Assembly (NCBI GenBank): GCA_028687545.1
Contig: JAQTZZ010000030.1
Span: forward strand, 1-50,862
Direction: 5' to 3'
Source: Candidatus Wallbacteria bacterium
GTDB lineage: Bacteria > Muiribacteriota > JAQTZZ01
Length of the DNA: 50,862 bases
The notes under the pieces were generated by a model. That model saw only the letters and a list, made by a program, of their open reading frames with translations. It was not told where the DNA came from and searched no databases. Every line of letters begins with the position of its first letter. The first letter of the stretch is position 1. Of the stretch, positions 16,380 to 24,900 are shown piece by piece. The position numbers and the translations under genes are program-made.

Positions 16380-16408
16380 ATTATAAACCCCTTTGATTTT
16401 GGATTCAA
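16380..16408 (-). promoter_or_regulatory. Promoter of the binding-protein gene, predicted leaderless
   Basis: On the minus strand: TTGAAT (16403-16408), a 17 bp spacer and a perfect TATAAT (16380-16385), then 6 nt (TCCGGC) to the ATG at 16373. This is the clearest leaderless candidate in the window. Confidence 0.75.
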
Positions 16409-16426
16409 TCCGAAGGAATTATATGG

Positions 16427-16455
16427 TTGACACAAGCCTCAATGTTCAATAGGAT
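16427..16455 (+). promoter_or_regulatory. Sigma70-type promoter for the receiver gene
   Basis: A perfect TTGACA (16427-16432), a 17 bp spacer and TAGGAT (16450-16455). The predicted leader of about 28 nt carries GGGGGAT before the ATG at 16490. It lies back to back with the binding-protein promoter. Confidence 0.75.
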
Positions 16456-16489
16456 GATTTTCAGGATATCCAAATCAGGGGGATCTTTA

Positions 16490-16852
16490 ATGCCAAAAAA
16501 AATATTGGTCTGCGACGATGACCTGGATTTTGCGAGACTGATCATGGCCAAACTGAAATCCGAAGGGTATGAAGTTGTGATAGCAGCAGACAGCATCCAA
16601 AGTGTTGCCTTGGCACACAAAGAAAAACCGGATCTGATCCTCCTTGACATTAAAATGCCGGCAGGAGGCGTTTATACGGTTCATGAAAAATTGAGACTGT
16701 CGTCTGCCACCATGTCGATCCCTGTAATATTAGTCTCTGCCCTGCCATTTGAAACTGTTAGGGAACACGCAGCTCAACTGGGGGTCTCAGATTTCCAGAT
16801 TAAACCTTGTCAGCCTGAAGAAATAATAAAAAAGATTGAAAAACTTATCTGA
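16490..16852 (+). CDS. Stand-alone response-regulator receiver protein
   Basis: A 120-residue CheY-like domain with the acidic pocket CDDD, the phospho-acceptor Asp53 in LLDIKMP, a Ser switch residue in LVSAL and the conserved Lys in QIKP. There is no output domain, so it should act by protein contact or in a phosphorelay. The open frame extends upstream to a TTG at 16427, but that codon forms part of the promoter -35. The ATG at 16490 has a good GGGGGA site. No histidine kinase is adjacent; the nearest is at 27475. The gene is monocistronic between two minus-strand genes. Confidence 0.9.
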   Translation: MPKKILVCDDDLDFARLIMAKLKSEGYEVVIAADSIQSVALAHKEKPDLILLDIKMPAGGVYTVHEKLRLSSATMSIPVILVSALPFETVREHAAQLGVSDFQIKPCQPEEIIKKIEKLI

Positions 16853-16872
16853 CCAAGCTTTTCAATCTTTTT
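16829..16872. terminator. AT-rich inverted repeat, possible bidirectional terminator
   Basis: A perfect 14 bp inverted repeat (16829-16842 with 16859-16872) with a 16 nt loop spans the stop of the receiver gene. It ends in TTTTT on both strands. It lies between two convergent genes, so it could end both transcripts. The stem is AT-rich and therefore weak. Confidence 0.5.
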
Positions 16873-16880
16873 CTCAACTT

Positions 16881-18644
16881 CTATAAATTGCTGAGTTCCT
16901 GCAGAGTTTGCGATAAAATCTGTTGAATTTCCGGTGGAGCATCATTTAGAGAATTCCGGATTTTATCTACTGCCAGATCCATGCAATGCATTACCTGACC
17001 GGGATTGTTTTTTAACATTTCCTGATCGCAGGCTGCCTTCAGATAGTTATACCCGATCATGGCGTCCTGTGGAACAGTTACTCTCGCGGCTTCAGCAATT
17101 TCCAGTGCCTGTGCCATCATGCTGCCGGCCTTGAGAAGCTTCTGAAATTTCCCGCTGAGTTCGGGGCTGATGGATTCTTCATCTGAAGCCCCCTTGGGTT
17201 GTAGAGATATGCTGAAGCTCTTGGAGACGATACCTTTTCCATTATGAATGAAGGTCAGTTCGAATTCCCCTAAATTATCGTTTTCAAAAGTGATGTCAAC
17301 ATCGCCGATTGCACTGCTGACGCTCCCGTATTTCCTGGCTTTGACAGGGCTCATGCTGACTGAATCAACCATGTCCAGCTCCATTTCAGTGCAGAATATC
17401 TCAACTTTTATGGCCTTTGAATCCTGAAATCCGAAATTGGCGATCTTTGCCTTAAGGGTTATTTTTTCCCCGTTACCGAATACTCCGTCATTGTTGCTGT
17501 CGCGGACAGTGGCACTTAAAAGCTCCAGCACTGCGTTTTCATCATAGAATTTCTGAACTTTTTCAATGCCTTCGAGTCTGCCCTGCGCAAAAGCCTTGTC
17601 ATAGCAGGCCTGGGCTATTTCCTGATAACCCTTGTCGTAGCCTTCATGATAGAGCTTGTCATAGGCAGCTTTGTACCCTTTTTCATGTCCGGTTTTCAGT
17701 CCGTCTTTTTTTCCCTGCTCCCTTTTTTCAGGGTAATCCTTCTTGGCCTCTATGTTGTAATATTTTTCGTATTCCTCATCAAAGGCCACATGATATCCTG
17801 ACGTGTATCCATCACTCTCACCATGCTTGTATCCTTCCCTGTAGCCTGTATCGTATCCGTTGTTGTATCCGATGTCATAGGCTCGTCTGTAGGCTGAATT
17901 GTAGGTATCCTGGAAAGAGCTGTCATATGCGGGCTTGTAACCTGCGCTGTAACCTGCGCTGTAGCCGTTTGCATAATCGTCCCGCTCAGCCTGGGTGCGG
18001 GTATTTCTAAGCATTTTCAGTTCAAGGTTTTCGCTCCTCCCATCAGTTGCGGCAGAGGATGTTTCCAGTTTGGTGCCGTTTTCTTCAAAAAACTTGTCCC
18101 TGATCTCTTTTTCCCGTTCGGCAAAACCGGCCTTGTAGCCGGCCTTGAGCCCTTTTTCTGTTTCTATTTTCTGGGCGTCTTCCAGGCCTTTTTTATAACC
18201 CAGGTCAAAAGCATTGGAATGGCTGCCTTCCTCGTAACCTTCCGCATATCCTGTCTTATAACCTTCAGCATAGCCTTCCTTGTAACATCGATTTTTGGCT
18301 GCTTCGATCCCGTCTTTAATGCCTTCCTTCCTGCCTTCCTCTGCACCCACCTGAATGCCCTGGGCATAACCCGCGCTTGTGCCCTGGGTATTTCCCTTGT
18401 TGTAACCGGCATTGTAACCTGCATTGCAGCCGTCCGTGTTCCCCTGCCTGTCGCCTGCAGCCTGCCCTGCAGTGTATCCGGCATCGCGTCCTTCGGCCTG
18501 GCCTTTATACAATCCTTCCTGATAGCCTTTCTGATATTCAGCCGACTCCCTGGAAATTGCCTGACCAATGCCTCCTGAAACAGCGCATTGAACAAGGCCT
18601 GCACCTGTAAGTAAAAAGAAAAGTAACGCCGCTAAGTTCTTCAA
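16881..18644 (-). CDS. Exported Gly-Tyr tetrad-repeat protein with C-terminal Ig-like domain
   Basis: No named family recognised. The N-terminus is a signal peptide (MKNLAALLFFLLTGAGLVQC); LVQC resembles a lipobox, but Gln at -1 is unusual. Two long blocks (about residues 35-180 and 225-360) follow a strict four-residue period with Gly or Ala, then Tyr, at one face (GYAEGYKTGYAEGYEEG and similar). They are separated by a charged spacer. Such G-x-x-x-G periodicity suggests tightly packed helices, as in FliH or Yae1-type proteins. A C-terminal beta domain (about 370-480) has a calcium-loop-like DSNNDGVFGNGE, and then a helical tail. The TTG at 18644 is chosen because GAGGAGG lies 6 nt upstream. 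The upstream TTG at 18659 would place that site inside the gene. It is read divergently from the SH3/3D protein. Confidence 0.85.
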   Translation of the reverse strand: MKNLAALLFFLLTGAGLVQCAVSGGIGQAISRESAEYQKGYQEGLYKGQAEGRDAGYTAGQAAGDRQGNTDGCNAGYNAGYNKGNTQGTSAGYAQGIQVGAEEGRKEGIKDGIEAAKNRCYKEGYAEGYKTGYAEGYEEGSHSNAFDLGYKKGLEDAQKIETEKGLKAGYKAGFAEREKEIRDKFFEENGTKLETSSAATDGRSENLELKMLRNTRTQAERDDYANGYSAGYSAGYKPAYDSSFQDTYNSAYRRAYDIGYNNGYDTGYREGYKHGESDGYTSGYHVAFDEEYEKYYNIEAKKDYPEKREQGKKDGLKTGHEKGYKAAYDKLYHEGYDKGYQEIAQACYDKAFAQGRLEGIEKVQKFYDENAVLELLSATVRDSNNDGVFGNGEKITLKAKIANFGFQDSKAIKVEIFCTEMELDMVDSVSMSPVKARKYGSVSSAIGDVDITFENDNLGEFELTFIHNGKGIVSKSFSISLQPKGASDEESISPELSGKFQKLLKAGSMMAQALEIAEAARVTVPQDAMIGYNYLKAACDQEMLKNNPGQVMHCMDLAVDKIRNSLNDAPPEIQQILSQTLQELSNL

Positions 18645-18691
18645 AGAAATCCTCCTCAATCAACTGAATTTCATAAAAATTACTTTTTCGA

Positions 18692-18721
18692 ATTATATTC
18701 AGATCCCGCTGTTTTTCGGAA
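18692..18721 (-). promoter_or_regulatory. Possible promoter for the Gly-Tyr repeat gene
   Basis: On the minus strand: a perfect TATAAT (18692-18697) with a weak TTCCGA 18 bp upstream (18716-18721). The leader to the TTG at 18644 would be about 40 nt. Confidence 0.4.
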
Positions 18722-18792
18722 AATATTCCGCAAAACTATTGTTACAGGATAAAAGAAGACAGAGACATTTCCATCTCTTCATTGAATTTTCA

Positions 18793-18820
18793 TTGAAAAT
18801 ATCGGATTTTTAAATATAAT
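18793..18820 (+). promoter_or_regulatory. Sigma70-type promoter for the SH3/3D gene
   Basis: TTGAAA (18793-18798), a 16 bp spacer and a perfect TATAAT (18815-18820). The short leader ends in a G-rich Shine-Dalgarno sequence before the ATG at 18847. Confidence 0.75.
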
Positions 18821-18846
18821 TAACGTATCAAGGGTTTGGGGGGAGT

Positions 18847-20577
18847 ATGCAAAAGATTCTGATTCTTGCCTTAATCTGCGTTTTATTCCAGCCGGTTCAG
18901 GCGAGAGGCGTTCTGGACGCACTCAACCAGTATGCCGACGCTGTCGAGAACAGAACCGTATACCAGCGCTTCCTCACCACCCAGCCTGACCAGGATGCAG
19001 GGCTCAGCGAACTGCTCGCAAAGGAAGATGCAGCCAGAAGAGAGATCGAGAATCTGCTCAGCGATGATGACGATATCCGCTCAATCGCCTTAGGCTATAT
19101 CTGCGATTCCATGGAAGTTTCCAGAGCGGTTTATTTCAAGGATATTTTCCGCGACAAGGCGTTCAGCAGACTCAATTCCCGGCTTGACAAGCGGATTGCC
19201 AGAGGAACTGAAAAGGCCGCGGATTGCAATCTGAGCAACGCTAAGATTTCAGCCTGGATTGTTTCAGATGTGGCGCTGCTTGATCAGCCGGATCTGACCG
19301 GCACAGCAGCTGCTGTGATCGGAAAAGATACTGCGGTCAGCATCATCTCGTCTTCAAACAACTGGTTTCTCGTTCAGGACCAGGACGGCCTGCAGGGCTA
19401 TGTCCATTCCATGTTTCTGAGATTCGAACCTGTGGCATTGACAGCCAAATCTTTCCTGGAACCGAAAAGCCTTGATCTGAGCTCTCCTGTCCAGGGAAGG
19501 GTGATCACGCATGGCGCCAATTTCCGCCTGGGACCTGGAATGAATTTTGAGATAATCTGCACTTTGGATTATTTTACAGGAATCACTATCATCTCAGGCC
19601 AGGGCGACTGGCTGCAGGCAAAGATCGCAGACGGACGAACCGGCTATATCCACAAAGACCTGGTCAGGATTTCCTCCTCTGGGCTGAATGCGGGTGCCAC
19701 CCACAAGGGATTTATCACCACTCCCAGCGGAGCCAATGTCAGAACCGGTCCAGGCACCTCCTATTCAAAGATCACGGCACTGCCGAACGGCACAGGAGTC
19801 ACTGTGATCGGCGAGAGCGGGAAATGGTTCAATCTAATCATCCCTGACGGGCGCAAGGGTTATATCCATGTAAATCTGGTCACCCTTGATTACACTCCGA
19901 CTGTCCCTGTCAATGACGACAACCCGGTCGCACCTGACGAGATCGACATCCCGCCTGATCTTTCGGCTTTCACTAGAATCGATGATCAGAAGCCGACTTA
20001 TTATTTCACTGAGCGTGAAGAAGGGTTCCCGACTTCAGGCAGCCTGTATGGGAATAATTACAATGGTTCTGAACGCAAGGACATCCTGACTCCTGAAGGC
20101 AAAAAGATAGCCACCACCAGCGGCAGATTTTTCGCAGCCCTCTGCATGGAAGGCAGCGGAATCATCAAGGACGGACGCACCTGCTCCTTTGTCTCCAACA
20201 AGCGATTCCAGGTTGCTCCCCAGGGCTGCCTGGGCATCACCTGCACCGGTTACTGGGTAGTCCCGTTCCACACCCTGGCCGTCAACCGCAATGAAATGCC
20301 GTATAAAGGCGTGTATTTCATCCCAGAATCCCGCGGTCTGAAGCTTCCAAACGGGCAAACCCACGACGGTTACTGGTTCGCGCACGACACAGGCGGGGCA
20401 GACGACTTCAACGGCACGCCCAAGCACCGCTGCGACATGTATGCAGACAAGACCGAATACTGGAAATGGATGGAAGCGAATTTCAAGCCCTCGTTCAGCC
20501 CGTTTAAGGCCTACCGGGTGGACGACGAGACAAAGAACAAGGTTTACGACAAATACAAGAATCAGCTGGGAAAATAG
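18847..20577 (+). CDS. Exported SH3b x3 / 3D-domain cell-wall protein
   Basis: A signal peptide (about residues 1-19, ending VQARG) is followed by a helical region to about residue 125. Three bacterial SH3 domains follow, at about 137-198, 219-275 and 288-345. The second and third carry NFRLGPG/NVRTGPG and end GYIHxxLV; the first is more divergent. The C-terminus (about 455-535) resembles the 3D domain of MltA-type lytic transglycosylases: PYKGVYFIPESRG, HDGYWFAHDTGG and a Cys-Asp-Met-Tyr near the end. It most likely binds peptidoglycan and may cleave it. SH3b domains target wall; 3D domains are catalytic or structural in murein hydrolases. Whether all catalytic Asp residues are kept was not verified. 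It has a strong promoter and a GGGGGGAG ribosome site. Confidence 0.85.
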   Translation: MQKILILALICVLFQPVQARGVLDALNQYADAVENRTVYQRFLTTQPDQDAGLSELLAKEDAARREIENLLSDDDDIRSIALGYICDSMEVSRAVYFKDIFRDKAFSRLNSRLDKRIARGTEKAADCNLSNAKISAWIVSDVALLDQPDLTGTAAAVIGKDTAVSIISSSNNWFLVQDQDGLQGYVHSMFLRFEPVALTAKSFLEPKSLDLSSPVQGRVITHGANFRLGPGMNFEIICTLDYFTGITIISGQGDWLQAKIADGRTGYIHKDLVRISSSGLNAGATHKGFITTPSGANVRTGPGTSYSKITALPNGTGVTVIGESGKWFNLIIPDGRKGYIHVNLVTLDYTPTVPVNDDNPVAPDEIDIPPDLSAFTRIDDQKPTYYFTEREEGFPTSGSLYGNNYNGSERKDILTPEGKKIATTSGRFFAALCMEGSGIIKDGRTCSFVSNKRFQVAPQGCLGITCTGYWVVPFHTLAVNRNEMPYKGVYFIPESRGLKLPNGQTHDGYWFAHDTGGADDFNGTPKHRCDMYADKTEYWKWMEANFKPSFSPFKAYRVDDETKNKVYDKYKNQLGK

Positions 20578-20581
20578 AAAC

Positions 20582-21298
20582 ATCAAACGCATCCGTGAAG
20601 CTTATGACAGCCTTGGCAATGACTATCACCGCAAGCGGCATGATCCTGAGTGCGGGTTCTGGAATATTTTCATTGATATACCTGCCATGAAGCAGTTGAC
20701 AGGGCCGGATTTGTCAGGCCTGAAAGTGCTGGAACTCGGCTGCGCTTCAGGGGTATTTTCTAAAGAAATGACCAGCATGGGAGCCAGAGTGACAGGCGTA
20801 GACCTGTCTGAAAAGCTGCTCTCAATCGCGAGATCAGAGAACCCTGACTCCAGGTTTATCCTGGCTGACGCCTCTTCCCTGCCCCTGAAAAGATCAGCCT
20901 TCGATCTGGTCGCAGCAAGCCTGCTGATGCATTATTTCAAGGACCTGCGGCCTTTCTTCTCTGAAGCGGCCCGGGTGCTGAAAAAAAACGGAGCATTCGT
21001 GTTTTCGTTTCATCACCCTGTACACGAAATAATGGAGCTGAAAAACGGGAAAAAATTCGTGCCAGGCAATTACTTCGATCACAGGGAATACTCCTGGAAA
21101 ATGCTTGGCCGGACTATTCCCTCTTTTCATCACACTTTCGAAGAAATTACCACAGGACTGAACGATTGCGGATTTGTGCTGGAGAAACTGCTGGAGCCTC
21201 AGCCTGATCAGCTGGGTGAAAAAATCAATCCCAAGGCTTTTGAAATGACCAGCGAGTTCCCGGTTTTCGCGGCGATCAGGGCGCGACTGAGCGGATGA
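20582..21298 (+). CDS. SAM-dependent methyltransferase (class I), no canonical start codon
   Basis: Class I methyltransferase of unknown substrate. The SAM motifs are clear: VLELGCASGVFS (motif I), ARVTGVDLSEKLL, FILADASSLP and FDLVAASLLMHYF, then VLKKNGAFVFSFHHP. The conserved fold begins at REAYDSLGNDY (about 20594), just after the stop of the preceding gene at 20577. The frame has no ATG, GTG or TTG between that stop and the conserved core. The only upstream in-frame canonical start is an ATG at 20441, 137 nt inside the previous gene. Later codons (ATG near 20688, GTG near 20727) would cut into the fold. The start is set at an ATC after GGGAAAA as a guess. Reinitiation, +1 frameshifting or a sequence error are alternatives. 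The body of the gene is certain. Confidence 0.8.
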   Translation: MKRIREAYDSLGNDYHRKRHDPECGFWNIFIDIPAMKQLTGPDLSGLKVLELGCASGVFSKEMTSMGARVTGVDLSEKLLSIARSENPDSRFILADASSLPLKRSAFDLVAASLLMHYFKDLRPFFSEAARVLKKNGAFVFSFHHPVHEIMELKNGKKFVPGNYFDHREYSWKMLGRTIPSFHHTFEEITTGLNDCGFVLEKLLEPQPDQLGEKINPKAFEMTSEFPVFAAIRARLSG

Positions 21299-21313
21299 TT
21301 TCGTGCCATTCTA

Positions 21314-21342
21314 TTGAAATCCAATCTCCATACTGATATTAT
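21314..21342 (+). promoter_or_regulatory. Sigma70-type promoter for the YedF-TPR-kinase operon
   Basis: TTGAAA (21314-21319), a 17 bp spacer and TATTAT (21337-21342). It predicts an approximately 80 nt leader before the ATG at 21430, containing the hairpin at 21362-21397. Confidence 0.65.
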
Positions 21343-21361
21343 ATCTGAAAACCATAATTCA

Positions 21362-21397
21362 GGCGGAGCTGATGTTTGTCTGATCAGCAGATCCGCC
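21362..21397 (+). promoter_or_regulatory. Leader hairpin upstream of the YedF-like gene
   Basis: GGCGGA-GCTGAT (21362-21373) pairs with ATCAGC (21383-21388) and TCCGCC (21392-21397), with a 9 nt loop and a 3 nt bulge (AGA). Twelve base pairs fold within the predicted 5' leader, with no T-run after it. It may be a regulatory or stabilising RNA element. Confidence 0.5.
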
Positions 21398-21429
21398 GGA
21401 TTTGAACTGAAAATACAGGCTCTATATAT

Positions 21430-21999
21430 ATGAGTTTTCTGCGTCTCGAACAGCTTCCCGGCGATGACACCTTTCTGAAAAAATGCCTTGATTCCGGAAT
21501 TTACCAGGGATTCGTAGTCACTGACCAGCGCTCAGCCAGAACTCTTGAACTGCGGCTTTCCGGCCTGGGGTTCACTACTGTGATCCGTGAGCGGGAGCGG
21601 GGCTTTTATGTCAAGATCAACTCCAGCCTGGACCGCGATCTTTGGCTGCCAGAGGAAAACCTTCAGAACGAAGCCTATCTTTTTAAAACCCCGTACATCG
21701 GGGATACTCCTGAAGCACTTGGCGACACCCTGCTCTGCAGCTTTTTCTTCGACCTGCTGGCGTCCTTTCTCAAACCCCAGTATCTCATTTTCATCTCAGG
21801 AGCAGTAAAACTGGTCACAGAAGGTTCCCCGATTCTTCAGATGCTTCAGGAACTTGAATCCGAAGGATTGAAGATACTCTGCTGCCGCACTTCACTGGAA
21901 GCATATGATCTGACCAAACGGATACGGACAGGTAAAATTGTGAACATGGCAGACATTATCCAGGTTTTCAATCAGGTCAAGCGGGTAATCAGTCTATGA
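21430..21999 (+). CDS. YedF-like protein (degenerate TusA + DsrE-like domains)
   Basis: The C-terminal ~110 residues match the DsrE-like half of YedF, a family linked to selenium/sulfur metabolism: ALGDTLLCSFFFDLL, KPQYLIFISGAVKL, EGSPILQMLQELE, a cysteine segment, and GKIVNMADIIQVF. The usual CGTCL is changed to CCRTSL, so only one of the two conserved cysteine positions remains. The N-terminal ~70 residues look like a TusA/SirA fold without its Cys-Pro-x-Pro motif. Sulfur or selenium transfer is therefore doubtful; a structural or regulatory role is possible. No strong Shine-Dalgarno sequence is seen before the ATG. The stop overlaps the start of the giant TPR gene by 4 nt (ATGA), so the two are coupled. 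Confidence 0.75.
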   Translation: MSFLRLEQLPGDDTFLKKCLDSGIYQGFVVTDQRSARTLELRLSGLGFTTVIRERERGFYVKINSSLDRDLWLPEENLQNEAYLFKTPYIGDTPEALGDTLLCSFFFDLLASFLKPQYLIFISGAVKLVTEGSPILQMLQELESEGLKILCCRTSLEAYDLTKRIRTGKIVNMADIIQVFNQVKRVISL

Positions 22000-24900
22000 G
22001 GACGGTTATAGGTAAAAGGCTGAAAGTAAAAAGACGAACTCTCTCGCTTCAGGCCTTCTTTTTCTTTTTCTTTTTGTTGCTCCCAGCTGCTTCATTTGCT
22101 GATACCTCAGAGGTTAAAATCACGATTCAGCTGCCGATAAGCGAAATCACGGGCACACTTGAAACCACGAACACTGGAGAAATCGCGGACACAGTCGAAA
22201 TCCTGGACAGCTCTGAATTGAAAGTTGAAAAGCTCAAGGAAAAACTGGAGCGGATTCCTGCCGAAGAAGGGAAACGGATCAGATGCGGCATCGAGAATGT
22301 CAAAAATCAGCGGGAGCTTTACTACTGGCGGGGATTGCTTGCATATTACAACGGCGAACTGAGTAAGGCAGGCAGGCTTTTTGATCAGATCCTCTTTGAC
22401 AGCAGCTCTGATAAAACCTTGAACGGCCGGGCTCTGCTCGGCAAAGCCAGAGTGGAACTGATGCAGAAGAAAATCGAGGACTTTACCAGGCATATCAATC
22501 AGTTCCTTAATGAATACAAGGAAAATCCGGAATACGAAACAGCCCTCAAAATCAAAGCTGATTTTTACATGCTGCAGATGGTGACATTCCCTGAAATCGT
22601 AAGTTTCTATCGTTCAGCTCTGAAAAAATTTCCTGAAAACCGGGAAGAGATAAAACATCTTACCGGATTCCGGAAAGGGTACAATCTCTTTGGGGCATAT
22701 GAAGTCTTGACTTCGATCGATAAAATCCCGCTGAAATCACCATATTACACATGGGGTCTGCTGAATCAGGCCTTGATTTACGGATTTGAACTGAATAAAT
22801 TCCCTGAAGCTCTCAAGATTCTTCAAAAAATCCCCAGATCCAGCCTGGACTACCCCAAAGCAGCCCTGCTCACTGCTTATCTCAAAACATTTCACGAGTC
22901 ACAGTATTTCACGGCTTTGGATTTTATTTCAGAACTGAAGGAAACCCGGGAATTCAAATTCGACGCTATCTACCTGGAAAGCCTGATCTATTTTTATTTT
23001 CTCAAAGACCAGGCCCAGGCCGAGAAATCCATCCGCTCCCTGATTGCATTACTCGGGAAGCACGACGAACTGTATCTGCAGGCAAAATACCGCCTGGCCC
23101 TGCTGCTGGAATCCCGCGGGCAAAGCTCCAGTCCTGAAGTCCTGGGAATCTATCACGAACTGCGCGTGTCAGTCGACCCATTCTATTCGGAAATCGGGAC
23201 TTTGTCGGAAAAAAGGCTTGCGCAGCAGGGACCGAACCGGCTTCTGCATGAAGCTTTAAAGGTTTACGAGACTCGTGACAATGACCGGGCTCTGAAAATT
23301 TACCGGGAACTGGTGGAAAAATATCCGGCTTCTCCTGAATCGGGCGACGCACGTCTCAGGATCGCAGATATACTGTCTTCGGGATTTTCGGACTACAAGG
23401 GTGCCCTCGAGATGCTCAATCAGTATTTGAAGGAATCCCCTTTCCATCCCGATTATTGCAAATACAAAATCGGAAAAATCTATGAGGTTTTCCTGCTGGA
23501 TTATCAGAAGGCACTGGAGTGCTATTATCTTATCCTCGATAAATACCCGGACAGCATCTTCCTGGATGACGCTGTGCTGAGCCTGGCCAATATACTGGTG
23601 CAGGTGCATGAAAATTACAGGGAAGCTGAAAAAATTTACCGCAAAGGCCTGTCTCTGATGCCTGAATCAATCGTCAAGGCCAGAGTCAGATTCAACCTGG
23701 CACTGCTGCTTGAACAGAAGCTCAAGGACTTCAACGGCGCCAAATCCATCTATCAGGAACTGATCACAAAAAACGTAATGAGCGACTATTTTGACGAAGC
23801 TTACCAGCATTATCTCGAAATCGGCAGCCGTGAAGAAATCAGCTCCGGCCAGAATGCCATTCAGGGCAACCGGACAGACCAGCGGGAAGTCATGCTGAAG
23901 CTGGCTCAGAATCATGAAGAACTCGGCGAATATGATAAAGCCATTGAATACTACGAGAAGATATATTACATGAAGGACTTCACGACCGAGCATGACATTT
24001 TCCTGAAAATCTGCAGCATTTACCGCCTGCAGCATCAGAACAGCCAGCTGGTGCAGTTTCTGAGACAGAACATTGTCAGGCTTGAGCAGAAACAGAAGGA
24101 TGAATTAAAGGACCGGATCAGTGAGCTCCGCTGGGAAATCTTCTCTGCCTATCGAGACGACCTGAAAGATTATCAGAATTGCCGGACGATTCTTTCGGAA
24201 ATCAGGCAGAAAAGCGGTGATTCAGACAAACTGCGCTTCAGTTCCCTCTGCATAGATCTCGCCGGAAAGACTAAAATTCAGAGCTGGCCTAATCTTTCGA
24301 GCTACATTCCCGACACCATAGAAGCGGCTTTCTTCCAGTCCCTGGTTAAAAAGCAGGATAAAGCGGCTCTCAAGGAAATCTCCGAAAAATTGCGCTGTCC
24401 GGCAGTCTCGTCCTTTGTCAGTGATGAAATAACACGTGACGACAAACTCGGCCGGATGGAAGATGCCTCCCAGACAACCGGCTCATACCTTGAACTTGCC
24501 AACTTCTATCGGGAGCGGGAAAATTTCGGGAAAGAAGCAGAATATCTGAAAAAATATGCTGATCGTTCCAACCCTGAGGATCGTCCGCAATACCTTCTGA
24601 AAGCTTCCGAATCCTATCTGGCTGCTCATGACACCAAGGAAGCCGGCGATCTGATGGCTCTGGTACTGACCAGCTACCCTGACTTCCCGGCTTTCACGGA
24701 CGCTTTCCGCAGATTTTCCGATCTGATGCTGAAAACCGACGACACCGGTAGAATCGACGTTCTGGTAGAAAAGGTTTCCGCAGACCATCAGTCCAGGAAA
24801 CTGGAGCTGCTGGGCATAGAAAGCATTCTGCTTGGACAGCATCCTGAATATGCTGAAAAATCCAGACTGCTTCTCTTGCAAATCCTCTCAGCCAATCCGG

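Noticed and set aside
17750-18560. Repeated DNA in the Gly-Tyr gene as a CRISPR-like array
   Set aside because: The repeats are imperfect, codon-phased and without spacers of constant length.
17750-18604. Several overlapping frames in the Gly-Tyr repeat region
   Set aside because: They are alternative frames opened by the 12 bp codon periodicity of the repeats, lacking signal peptides or ribosome sites.
20568-20574. GGGAAAA slippery heptamer directly before the SH3/3D stop codon, suggesting -1 frameshifting into the methyltransferase
   Set aside because: The methyltransferase lies in the +1 frame relative to the upstream gene. A -1 shift enters a different frame that stops after about 35 codons.
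21362-21397. Leader hairpin as a selenocysteine insertion element because of the YedF-like neighbour
   Set aside because: Bacterial SECIS elements lie inside the gene just after a UGA codon. This hairpin is upstream of the start and no in-frame UGA is read through.
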